Shown here: piece by piece, positions 1 to 5,926 of the stretch
Position numbering within the stretch: position 1 is the stretch's first letter
How the letters are laid out: every line of letters starts with the position of its first letter
DNA from: an uncultured Candidatus Saccharibacteria bacterium
GTDB taxonomy: Bacteria > Patescibacteriota > Saccharimonadia > Saccharimonadales > Saccharimonadaceae
Assembly (NCBI GenBank): GCA_937919305.1
Contig: CALFQW010000010.1
Span: forward strand, 1-6,380
Reading direction: 5' to 3'
Length of the DNA stretch: 6,380 bases
Program-made: the position numbers and the translations under genes
Notes under the pieces: model-generated
Databases searched by the model: none
What the model saw: the letters and a program-made list of their open reading frames with translations, nothing else
Told to the model about the DNA's origin: nothing

Positions 1-1479
1 TTTGTCTTGGGTAAGGCATTGAGTCTCGGGCTGAAGCCAGTCGTGGTCATCAACAAGATCGACAAGCCTGCGCGCCGGGTTGATGAAGTTGAAGATGAGC
101 TAGCGGATCTATTCCTCGAGCTCGCGATCGACGAAGACCAGCTACACTATCCTGTCTACTATGCTATCGGTCGTGAAGGTAAGGCGTGGCAGGCACTTCC
201 TGATGATCCGAGCAGCTCTGCTGATCTTGGCCCGATATTTGATGCTATCAAAAACGACATACCACATCCAAATGTAAGTGCTGACGAGCCGTTCCAGTTG
301 CTCGTGACAGCTCTGCAATATGACAGCTTCCTAGGCAAATACGCGATAGGAAGGGTACATAGGGGCAAAGTGCGAAAGAACATGCCTGTAACGCTGATCA
401 AATCTGACGGCGCGCAGAAGTCTGCAAAGATCGAAAAACTGTTCGTCAATAGAGGCCTTGCAAAAGAAGAAGTCAGCGAAGCCGTAGCTGGTGACATCGT
501 CTCCGTTACTGGAGTAGCCGATGCTCATATCGGTGAAACACTTAGTGATAGTGAAAAACCAGAAGGCCTTCCTGTGATGGAGGTTGAAGCCCCGACGCTC
601 AGCATGTATCTCGGCCCAAACACAAGTCCGCTCAAAGGACGTGAAGGGGAGTTCACAACTTCACGGCAGATCGGCGATCGACTCAAAAAAGAGCTCGAGA
701 CAAATGTTGCTCTCAGGGTAAAAGAAGATGGCATAGGTTTCATCGTCTCAGGACGTGGAGAGCTGCACTTGAGTGTGCTGATCGAGGCGATGCGGCGCGA
801 AGGATACGAGTTCGAGGTTGGACGACCACAAGTTGTCACGATAAACGAAGACGGTATCGAAAAAGAACCGGTTGAGGAACTGCTCGTGGAAGTTGATGCG
901 GAGTTCGTCGGAACGGTGAGCCAAGAGCTCGGTACTCGCCGAGCTGAGCTAGTCAAGCAAGAGCAGACAAGTAGTGGTCAGACTCGCATCACCTATACCA
1001 TCCCAACTAGGGCATTGATCGGTCTTCGCAATCTGCTCATGACAGCAACCAAAGGCACCGTCATCATGCATACGCTCCCTCATGGGTATCAGCCTGTTGG
1101 TGCAAAGATTCCATCGACGAGGGGCGGTGCATTACTCGCTTTCGAGGCCGGTACCACCACTCCATATGCGCTCCAGATGGCCGAGGCACGAGGTGAGCTA
1201 TATGTCGGTTCAGGCACAGAAGTCTATGCGGGTATGATCGTTGGACTCTATAATCGACAAGACGACCTCGAGATCAATGTTTGTAAAGCAAAACAGCTCA
1301 CGAATATGCGTTCTAAGAGTTCTGATGGTACGGTGCAGCTAACGCCTCACACCCAGCTGAGTCTCGAGCAGTGTATAGACTTCCTGAATGATGACGAATT
1401 GCTAGAAGTAACACCGAAAAATCTTCGTCTTCGCAAACGATATCTCGATGCCAACGAGCGTAAACGAAATTCCAAGTAA
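1..1479 (+). CDS. typA: Translational GTPase TypA/BipA, 5'-truncated by window edge
   Basis: TypA/BipA is a ribosome-binding translational GTPase of the EF-G/LepA superfamily, linked to ribosome assembly and growth under stress. The frame is already open at base 1 (FVLGKALSLG), so the start, P-loop and switch regions lie upstream; 492 residues are present against about 600 in the family. The G4 motif NKID is at residues 18-21. Domain II starts near EPFQLLVTAL (about residue 96). A domain III/V-type region with TRQIGDRL-like and RGELHLSVL sequences follows. The BipA-specific C-terminal domain is unmistakable: GLRNLLMTATKG, YVGSGTEVYAGMIVG, CKAKQLTNMRS, then the family's typical end EVTPKNLRLRKRYLDANERKR. 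The stop is TAA. The gene converges on the nuclease gene, with 8 bp between the stop codons and no clear intrinsic terminator. Identification is very secure; only the N-terminal part is unseen. Confidence 0.97.
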   Translation, partial: FVLGKALSLGLKPVVVINKIDKPARRVDEVEDELADLFLELAIDEDQLHYPVYYAIGREGKAWQALPDDPSSSADLGPIFDAIKNDIPHPNVSADEPFQLLVTALQYDSFLGKYAIGRVHRGKVRKNMPVTLIKSDGAQKSAKIEKLFVNRGLAKEEVSEAVAGDIVSVTGVADAHIGETLSDSEKPEGLPVMEVEAPTLSMYLGPNTSPLKGREGEFTTSRQIGDRLKKELETNVALRVKEDGIGFIVSGRGELHLSVLIEAMRREGYEFEVGRPQVVTINEDGIEKEPVEELLVEVDAEFVGTVSQELGTRRAELVKQEQTSSGQTRITYTIPTRALIGLRNLLMTATKGTVIMHTLPHGYQPVGAKIPSTRGGALLAFEAGTTTPYALQMAEARGELYVGSGTEVYAGMIVGLYNRQDDLEINVCKAKQLTNMRSKSSDGTVQLTPHTQLSLEQCIDFLNDDELLEVTPKNLRLRKRYLDANERKRNSK

Positions 1480-1487
1480 CCACTCTA

Positions 1488-2195
1488 TCAACTAGGCAAT
1501 GTTTGCTCAGGGCAGGCTAAGAGTATCCGCGCCATTGCGTCATACTCACTGCGAGTCACCCAGAGATTGTATTTCTTTTTGACGGCTATCTGACGAGCCA
1601 CGTATGAGCAACGGAAGCTCTTGTTCGATGGAAGCCAGGTTGCTGCATCACCGTCACCTTTTTGCTGATTTGCCAGTCCTTCTACTGCTAGTAGTTCTAG
1701 AGGATCATTCGCTAGTGCAACGCGTTGCTGGTATGTTAGCTGCTGCGCGCCCTTTTGCCATGCATCGCTGAGGGCAACGACATGATCTATCTGCACTGCA
1801 TCGCTGGTTTCCTCCCCTCTGACAAAAGCGATTTGCTTGCCAGTATATGGGTCTTGCAGTGTTCCTGCTGCGACAATACACGTGACAGTATCCGTTGTCG
1901 GCGCATTTACGATATCGGTGAGGTCTCTACGGAGTATTTGGTTGCGTGTATCGCAGCCATTTGTCGTCTGCCAACCTCCTCCGAATTGTTCTCGGGAGTA
2001 GTTTGTTTTCGGCGCGCGCCCTTTTATAGCTAGAGTAGCCAGTGCATCTCCAGCTGTAGAGCTGACAACCTGTTTGTTTGTAGACGAGTCATCGTTGATA
2101 TTAAGACTGAGTTCGTTTGTCTTGTTCACCCCAACAAGAGTGATCAAGCCGATAGCAACACAGTTGAGGATGATGACTAAGTGGCGCTTTTTCAT
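1488..2195 (-). CDS. Secreted HNH-family endonuclease (DUF1524/GmrSD C-terminal-like)
   Basis: Predicted exported DNA/RNA endonuclease of 235 residues. A basic start (MKKRH) is followed by a hydrophobic segment at about residues 6-23, giving a signal peptide or N-terminal anchor. A low-complexity Ser/Thr/Asn linker runs to about residue 50. The nuclease domain then shows GCDTRNQIL (80-88), DPYTGKQIAFVRG (115-127), the metal-site core QIDHVVALSDAW (135-146, D137/H138), ANDPLELLAV (162-171), NQQKGDGDAATWLP (176-189) and CSYVARQIAVK (196-206). This is the pattern of actinobacterial and Saccharibacterial secreted HNH proteins (PF07510-type). Four cysteines (C81, C106, C196, C228) lie in the exported part and could form two disulfides. 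The start ATG at 2195-2193 places the signal peptide correctly, but no Shine-Dalgarno sequence precedes it. The stop is TGA, followed directly by in-frame TAG. Nucleic-acid degradation outside the cell, for nucleotide scavenging or DNA processing, is inferred from the family and the export signal. Confidence 0.9.
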   Translation of the reverse strand: MKKRHLVIILNCVAIGLITLVGVNKTNELSLNINDDSSTNKQVVSSTAGDALATLAIKGRAPKTNYSREQFGGGWQTTNGCDTRNQILRRDLTDIVNAPTTDTVTCIVAAGTLQDPYTGKQIAFVRGEETSDAVQIDHVVALSDAWQKGAQQLTYQQRVALANDPLELLAVEGLANQQKGDGDAATWLPSNKSFRCSYVARQIAVKKKYNLWVTRSEYDAMARILLACPEQTLPS

Positions 2196-2228
2196 ATATG
2201 CCGGCTGTTTTTATTGCTCATTCATATA

Positions 2229-2234
2229 AGTATA
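2229..2234 (-). promoter_or_regulatory. Candidate -10 box for the HNH nuclease gene
   Basis: On the minus strand this reads TATACT, about 33 bp upstream of the nuclease ATG, which would give a leader of roughly 25-30 nt. No convincing -35 hexamer sits 16-18 bp upstream. The box overlaps the palindrome CATATA-AG-TATATG (2223-2236), which could be an operator or simply AT-rich promoter DNA. Confidence 0.35.
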
Positions 2235-2269
2235 TGTCGGTTTTTCATATCCAGGGTAACTTATCAGGA

Positions 2270-2275
2270 TATAGT
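2270..2275 (+). promoter_or_regulatory. Candidate -10 box for ddl, implying a leaderless or near-leaderless mRNA
   Basis: TATAGT ends 6 bp before the ddl ATG at 2282. With the usual 6-8 bp from the -10 box to the start site, transcription would begin at or within a base or two of the start codon. No Shine-Dalgarno sequence precedes the ATG, which fits. No clear -35 box is visible. Confidence 0.4.
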
Positions 2276-2281
2276 ATAGGT

Positions 2282-3298
2282 ATGTCTAAACGAAAAAAAG
2301 TATTACTGATCTTTGGCGGCGAATCGTCAGAGCATGAAATATCAATCCGTAGTGCGCGAAATGTCTATGCAGCTATTGATAAAGATAAATACGATGTCGA
2401 GCTGTGTTTTATCGAAGCAAGTGGTCAAAGCTGGCAACTCGTGAATTCCCTTGATGATCTATCAGGAAAAATCATGTCACCCGAGCTTGGTAAGCCAGAG
2501 TTTGTAATTGATGGTGTGACCCACCGCTATGACGTATTCTTGCCAATATTGCACGGTGAAAATGGACATGAGGATGGAGCGGTACAAGGCCTCGCAAAGC
2601 TAATGCACGTGCCAGTTGTTGGCTGTGGTATTGGTGCGAGTGCCGTGTGCTGGAACAAGCTTTATGCAAAGCAGATACTCGAGCAAAATGGAATATCGAC
2701 CGCACCCTATGTTGTACACAGACGTGGTGAAGACAAGAAGTCGTATGAAGATATCACCGGCAAGCTCGGAGCCGTACTGTTCGTAAAGCCCTCGTCAGAG
2801 GGTAGCTCAGTAGGTGTGAGTAAAGTCAAGGATGCCGAACAGTTTGACGCTGCTATTACTAATGCGCTGCGATACTCTCCAGAAGTACTGATAGAGTCAT
2901 CGATCGAAGGACAAGAGCTTGAGGTGGCAGTACTGGGAGATACGTTAAGTGGTCGGATTTCTGGCGTAGGCGAGATAGTGCCCGGCGAGGAGTTTTATAG
3001 CTACGAGGACAAGTATGCAGATGACAGTAAGGCACAAGTTCTTACGCGAGCGAACATCTCGGACAACATTGCCGAGCAGGCGCGAGAATCGGCTCGTGCC
3101 GCATACGTTTGCTTGGGATGCGAGGGTCTCGCAAGAGTCGATTTTATGTTGAGTAAGGACGGCAAGTTATTTCTCAACGAGCTAAACACAATGCCTGGGT
3201 TTACCAGCATCAGCCAATATCCGAAGCTTTGGGAAGAACAGGGTATTTCTCAGCCTCTGTTGATAGATGAGCTGATAACCATGGCTCTCGGAAATTAA
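2282..3298 (+). CDS. ddl: D-alanine--D-alanine ligase
   Basis: ATP-grasp enzyme joining two D-alanines for peptidoglycan precursors in the cytoplasm; 338 residues, normal for Ddl. In order: FGGESSEHEISIRSA (11-25), HGENGHEDGAVQG (91-103), VKPSSEGSSVGVSKV (168-182), EGQELEVAVLG (209-219), the omega-loop FYSYEDKY (238-245) and RVDFML (285-290), then NELNTMPGFTSISQYPKLW (299-317). K244-Y245 align with E. coli DdlB K215-Y216, indicating D-Ala-D-Ala rather than D-Ala-D-lactate specificity. D287, E300 and N302 are the Mg-ATP ligands. The chosen start is ATG 2282 (MSKRKKVLLIFGG); an in-frame ATG at 2198 would add 28 residues unlike the family and would overlap the promoter region. The histidine in HGENGHEDG is an extra residue relative to the usual HGxxGEDG. 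The stop is TAA; the slipin gene starts 35 bp later. Confidence 0.96.
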   Translation: MSKRKKVLLIFGGESSEHEISIRSARNVYAAIDKDKYDVELCFIEASGQSWQLVNSLDDLSGKIMSPELGKPEFVIDGVTHRYDVFLPILHGENGHEDGAVQGLAKLMHVPVVGCGIGASAVCWNKLYAKQILEQNGISTAPYVVHRRGEDKKSYEDITGKLGAVLFVKPSSEGSSVGVSKVKDAEQFDAAITNALRYSPEVLIESSIEGQELEVAVLGDTLSGRISGVGEIVPGEEFYSYEDKYADDSKAQVLTRANISDNIAEQARESARAAYVCLGCEGLARVDFMLSKDGKLFLNELNTMPGFTSISQYPKLWEEQGISQPLLIDELITMALGN

Positions 3299-3300
3299 GG

Positions 3301-3330
3301 TATACTATTTGAAAGTAGCCAAAAAGGAGG
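3301..3330 (+). promoter_or_regulatory. Possible -10 box and Shine-Dalgarno sequence of the slipin gene
   Basis: TATACT at 3301-3306 begins two bases after the ddl stop and could start a short transcript for the slipin gene; no good -35 box is seen upstream. AAGGAGG at 3324-3330 is a full Shine-Dalgarno match, but only 3 bases separate it from the ATG at 3334, shorter than usual. The SD assignment is firm and the promoter is tentative; read-through from ddl is equally possible. Confidence 0.5.
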
Positions 3331-3333
3331 AGC

Positions 3334-4086
3334 ATGGGAAGTTTATTATTTCTACTAATCATTGGTGCGGCCGTATTTGTATTGAGCGGTCTAAAGATCG
3401 TCAAGCAATATGAGCGGGGTGTCGTACTAACGCTCGGTAAATTCACTGGGATTAGGGAGCCAGGACTGCGTATCATTGTCCCAGTTTTCCAGCAGATGAC
3501 TCGCGTCGACGTGCGTTCAACACCGGTCGATGTTCCGAAGCAAGAGATCATGACGCGTGACAACGTTCCGGCTAATGTCGATGCTGTTGTCTATCTCAGG
3601 GTCGTAGAAGCGTCGAAAGCTGTTCTGGAGACTACGAACTATGTGTACGCGACGAGCCAATTTGCTCAAGCAGCACTACGTGACGTAGCGGGAAACATCG
3701 ACCTCGATGATCTGCTCGCAAAGCGCGACGAAGTAAGCCAACAGATCAAAGAGATTGTCGACAGACAGACCGATCAATGGGGTATCGATGTTGAAGCGGT
3801 GAAGGTGCAGAACATTGAGCTGCCTACAGACATGAAGCGCGCCATGGCAAAGCAGGCAGAAGCCGAGCGTGAACGTCGTGCAGTTATCATCGCAGCTGAA
3901 GGTGAAAAGCAAGCAGCGCAAGCAGTTGCAGATGCTGCTGGTATGTTGAGTAAGATTCCTGGTGGTATCAACATCCGTACGCTACAAACACTGGAAAAAG
4001 TAGCCGTCGAGCCAAGTCAGAAGACTTTAGTTGTGCTGCCATCCGAGCTCACAAATCTTGCGAATGTTATAGGCAAGAATAGCTAG
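3334..4086 (+). CDS. Slipin/stomatin-like SPFH (band 7) membrane protein
   Basis: Membrane-anchored scaffold protein of the stomatin/slipin branch of the SPFH family, 250 residues, the usual size. One hydrophobic segment at residues 3-20 anchors it. The SPFH domain starts with KIVKQYERGVVLTLGKF (21-37), continues with EPGLRIIVPVFQQMTRVDVR (42-61), DVPKQEIMTRDNVPANVDAVVYLRV (66-90), and ends with WGIDVEAVKVQNIELP (149-164). A charged, coiled-coil-prone stretch rich in A/E/R/K follows (MAKQAEAERERRAVIIAAEGEKQAAQAVADA, about 171-201), then the TLQTLEKVA and VVLPSEL signatures. Homologues oligomerise on the inner membrane and often pair with an NfeD protein or protease; no such partner is visible here. 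The gene has a strong Shine-Dalgarno sequence. It ends TAG at 4084-4086, immediately before the tRNA-Phe promoter. Its exact role is unknown. Confidence 0.94.
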   Translation: MGSLLFLLIIGAAVFVLSGLKIVKQYERGVVLTLGKFTGIREPGLRIIVPVFQQMTRVDVRSTPVDVPKQEIMTRDNVPANVDAVVYLRVVEASKAVLETTNYVYATSQFAQAALRDVAGNIDLDDLLAKRDEVSQQIKEIVDRQTDQWGIDVEAVKVQNIELPTDMKRAMAKQAEAERERRAVIIAAEGEKQAAQAVADAAGMLSKIPGGINIRTLQTLEKVAVEPSQKTLVVLPSELTNLANVIGKNS

Positions 4087-4115
4087 TTGCACCTCGAGAG
4101 AGTATTCGGTACAAT
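4087..4115 (+). promoter_or_regulatory. Sigma70-type promoter of tRNA-Phe
   Basis: TTGCAC (4087-4092), a 17-bp spacer and TACAAT (4110-4115) form a near-consensus promoter. Predicted transcription starts near 4122, about 18 bases before the mature tRNA. The -35 box begins at the first base after the slipin stop codon. Confidence 0.75.
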
Positions 4116-4139
4116 TAGATCTGTTATTTGTACCGATGA

Positions 4140-4215
4140 GGCTCTTTAGCTCAGTTGGTAGAGCAGAGGCCTGAAGAGCCTTGTGTCCCCAGTTCAAGTC
4201 TGGGAGGAGCCACCA
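4140..4215 (+). tRNA. tRNA-Phe (anticodon GAA), CCA encoded
   Basis: A full cloverleaf can be folded by eye. The acceptor stem is GGCTCTT/AGGAGCC with one G-T wobble. The D-arm is GCTC-AGTTGGTA-GAGC. The anticodon stem GAGGC/GCCTT carries loop CTGAAGA, giving anticodon GAA (Phe). The variable loop is GTGTC and the T-arm is CCCAG-TTCAAGT-CTGGG. The discriminator is A, followed by a genomic CCA. G18, G19 and C56 are all canonical. Own promoter and terminator make it a single-gene unit. Confidence 0.97.
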
Positions 4216-4217
4216 AG

Positions 4218-4248
4218 AAAATAACTTCACTGCTGTGAAGTTATTTTT
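4218..4248. terminator. Intrinsic, probably bidirectional terminator
   Basis: Perfect 13-bp stem, AAAATAACTTCAC at 4218-4230 pairing with 4235-4247, around the 4-base loop TGCT. It ends in a T-run on the plus strand. It starts 3 bases after the tRNA-Phe CCA. The A-rich left arm gives a T-rich tail on the other strand, so it can also end the surface-protein gene, whose stop lies about 20 bp to the right. Confidence 0.88.
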
Positions 4249-4266
4249 GATTATGTAGATCGTCAT

Positions 4267-5694
4267 CTATTTTCGGGACAAGCCGACCGCTCGCTTTAGT
4301 TTGGCGCGAAGCTCAGGTTTGAAGTACCCGATGATTGCCAATGTGGTAGCGAGAATGAGTAATGCACCAGCAGATGAGAGACCGATCAGCCACGCTAGGC
4401 GGTTAGGGTTTGTTGGATCTAGTACTGCAGTAGGTGCGTTTGCAACATTTTTGGTCGGCTCGCCGCTCTCGAGTGTGATATTACCAACGGTGAATTCGAG
4501 CAAACGGCTCCGTTTTGAGGTTTGATTAGTCGTCGGATCTGTCACCTCGAGTTCGGCATGGTGGTCACCGTTCGGGATGTTAGTTGCCTCGAGCCGCCAG
4601 TTACCGTCTTTGTCGGCAGTGGTTGTGAACATCTTTGGCTCTGAAAATACATAGATAGTCACTTTGCCGTTCGGTATTGTTTTGCCAGAGAAAACGATAG
4701 GTTTCTTAGCAGGAAAGCTTGGTTTTTCCGCGGTGATCGCATCTTCATTTATCCTGAGGTTGTTCACGTTCTTGAGTGCTTCGGTCTCGGGGGAGACTTT
4801 TTCTATCTTTTGATCACCAGATGCAGAAGCAGCAGATTCGTTGGTGGTACTAGTTCTCGCAGTTTGCTGTGATGTTGGTGTACTAGCTCCTGCAGGGGCT
4901 TTCTCGTTATCTATGATAGTGATGCTGAACCCAGGAACTGTTTTCGAGGCATAGTTTTGATCACTAGTGCTAGGTGCTGAGTTCGTTAGCGTACATGTCC
5001 TGTTACCAGTGTAGACAGCATCATCAGTAGCTACTATCGTGTAGGCCAGGTAGCCTGTCGGCATGTCCAATGAGGAGTCTTTTGTTGAACCCTCCCAGGT
5101 ACCCCCACCTTTTCCAGCGATTACACGTAGCTTACATGGGCCCGAGATTGACGTCATAAAGGTGATTCTGTCAGTTATCTCGTCATTTGTTCTAACATTA
5201 TATGAAGCGGTTTGACCTTCTGTAAGATTACCTGGCTTACTGGTCAGCTGGTATCCCGGGGTAGCATCGTTGTCTTGTATGGCTAACGCTGTGGTGGCGG
5301 TTTTGTTGTTATGGTTCGGGTCAGCTGAGGTGGTTGAGATATTTATGGTACAGGTATGATTGCCTTCGATGATATTGTCGTCTACTGCTCCGATGCCTCT
5401 TTGGATATTTCCTGTATAACCTGCAGGATAATAGAGCGTTACACTATTTCCGTCCTCGCCGATAGGCTTACATTGACCGTCTGTACTGATAACAATATCC
5501 ACTTCTTGCGTTGGCGTAGGGGAGAGGCCTATGTCGAGGTAGATGTTTCCAGCACTACTAAATACTGACTCCTTCAATGTTCCACTAGTACTAAACACTA
5601 TCGAACCTGAGGCGATTACGTTGTTGAGAGGGGCTACTCCTATAACGGCAACTGCCGCGATGAGAGTAAAGAAAGCTACTTTGATTTTGTGCAT
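4267..5694 (-). CDS. Surface protein with two Calx-beta-like repeats, Ig-like domain and C-terminal membrane anchor
   Basis: A 475-residue exported protein with no enzyme motif. A signal peptide covers about residues 1-29 (MHKIKVAFFTLIAAVAVIGV..). Two Calx-beta-like repeats follow. Repeat 1 (about 30-143) contains AVDDNIIEGNHTCTI and closes with AIQDND. Repeat 2 (about 148-263) contains ATDDAVYTGNRTCTL and closes with IIDNE. Each repeat has one cysteine pair (C75/C115, C187/C234), probably disulfides. A Ser/Thr/Ala-rich linker (264-330) leads to a bacterial Ig-like domain (331-404: SGKTIPNGKVTIYVF, DKDGNWRLEA, PNGDHHAELEVTDP). A membrane segment (433-458) and a basic tail (KPELRAKLKRAVGLSRK) act as stop-transfer. 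There is no LPXTG motif. Calx-beta domains bind Ca2+ and occur in adhesins, so a role in cell or host attachment is inferred, not shown. The promoter is strong, but no Shine-Dalgarno sequence precedes the ATG. The stop is TAG. Confidence 0.82.
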   Translation of the reverse strand: MHKIKVAFFTLIAAVAVIGVAPLNNVIASGSIVFSTSGTLKESVFSSAGNIYLDIGLSPTPTQEVDIVISTDGQCKPIGEDGNSVTLYYPAGYTGNIQRGIGAVDDNIIEGNHTCTINISTTSADPNHNNKTATTALAIQDNDATPGYQLTSKPGNLTEGQTASYNVRTNDEITDRITFMTSISGPCKLRVIAGKGGGTWEGSTKDSSLDMPTGYLAYTIVATDDAVYTGNRTCTLTNSAPSTSDQNYASKTVPGFSITIIDNEKAPAGASTPTSQQTARTSTTNESAASASGDQKIEKVSPETEALKNVNNLRINEDAITAEKPSFPAKKPIVFSGKTIPNGKVTIYVFSEPKMFTTTADKDGNWRLEATNIPNGDHHAELEVTDPTTNQTSKRSRLLEFTVGNITLESGEPTKNVANAPTAVLDPTNPNRLAWLIGLSSAGALLILATTLAIIGYFKPELRAKLKRAVGLSRK

Positions 5695-5726
5695 GGTGGT
5701 TTTTGTTTTGGTTGATGTTTTCTAAG

Positions 5727-5755
5727 ATGATACAGCTGTGCTTTTTGTGTGTCAA
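5727..5755 (-). promoter_or_regulatory. Strong sigma70-type promoter of the surface-protein gene
   Basis: On the minus strand, a perfect TTGACA (plus-strand 5750-5755), a 17-bp spacer and TATCAT (5727-5732) lie about 33 bp upstream of the start codon. Transcription should begin near 5720, leaving a leader of about 25 nt that is A/C-rich and lacks a Shine-Dalgarno sequence. Confidence 0.8.
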
Positions 5756-5773
5756 ACACTCTCTACTAGCACC

Positions 5774-5802
5774 TTGCAAAAAACTGACCCCTTATCTATA
5801 AT
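5774..5802 (+). promoter_or_regulatory. Strong sigma70-type promoter of tRNA-Gly
   Basis: TTGCAA (5774-5779), a 17-bp spacer and a perfect TATAAT (5797-5802) place the start site near 5809, about 9 bases before the tRNA. It lies back to back with the surface-protein promoter; the two -35 boxes are 18 bp apart. Confidence 0.82.
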
Positions 5803-5817
5803 TCATGGGTACGTTAT

Positions 5818-5893
5818 GCGGGTTTAGCTCAGTTGTTAGAGCGCGTCCTTGCCAAGGACGAGGCCAGGAGTTAGAGTCTCCTAACCCGCACCA
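5818..5893 (+). tRNA. tRNA-Gly (anticodon GCC), CCA encoded, with unusual U19/A56
   Basis: The acceptor stem GCGGGTT/AACCCGC is a perfect 7 bp. The D-arm is GCTC-AGTTGTTA-GAGC. The anticodon stem CGTCC/GGACG carries loop TTGCCAA, giving anticodon GCC (Gly). The variable loop is AGGCC and the T-arm is AGGAG-TTAGAGT-CTCCT. The discriminator A precedes an encoded CCA. Two normally near-invariant bases differ: position 19 is T instead of G, and position 56 is A instead of C. Since 19 and 56 normally pair, the changes look compensatory (U19-A56). G15-C48, G18-U55 and U54-A58 can all still form. The tRNA has its own promoter and terminator. The recombinase remnant reads antisense through it. Confidence 0.95.
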
Positions 5894-5921
5894 AATGTTT
5901 GAATTATGAGCCGAAAGGCTC
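5844..5921. other. Candidate integration (att) junction at the tRNA-Gly 3' end
   Basis: The recombinase remnant sits directly beyond the tRNA-Gly 3' half, and its frame runs through the tRNA. Both fit a former integration into this tRNA. The tRNA is intact, as expected when an element restores the 3' half. No second copy of the tRNA 3' end exists in the window, so the core and the far att site cannot be defined. Confidence 0.3.
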
Positions 5922-5926
5922 TTTTT
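5908..5926 (+). terminator. Intrinsic terminator of tRNA-Gly
   Basis: Stem GAGCC/GGCTC closes a stable GAAA tetraloop (5913-5916) and is followed by TTTTT (5922-5926) and more T-rich sequence. It starts 15 bases after the tRNA CCA. It lies inside the antisense recombinase reading frame. Confidence 0.8.

Noticed and set aside
1488..1490. Possible UGA recoding to glycine, as in some CPR lineages (Gracilibacteria, Absconditabacteria)
   Set aside because: The nuclease ends at TGA exactly where the family ends, followed at once by TAG; no gene here has an internal TGA, and the tRNA-Gly anticodon is GCC, not TCA.
2198..2281. Upstream ATG giving ddl 28 extra N-terminal residues
   Set aside because: The extension does not resemble Ddl, overlaps the divergent promoter region, and Ddl proteins start just before the KKVLLIFGG-like strand.
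3334..4086. Slipin as part of an NfeD/protease stress operon
   Set aside because: The upstream gene is ddl and the downstream gene is a tRNA; no NfeD or protease is in the window.
4027..4266. Minus-strand open frame over the slipin end and tRNA-Phe
   Set aside because: It contains the typical peptide made by antisense tRNA (LPDLNWGHKALQASALPTEL) and antisense slipin sequence, with no family match or start signals.
4267..4400. Sortase-type anchoring of the surface protein
   Set aside because: No LPXTG-like motif precedes the C-terminal hydrophobic helix; the end looks like a plain stop-transfer anchor.
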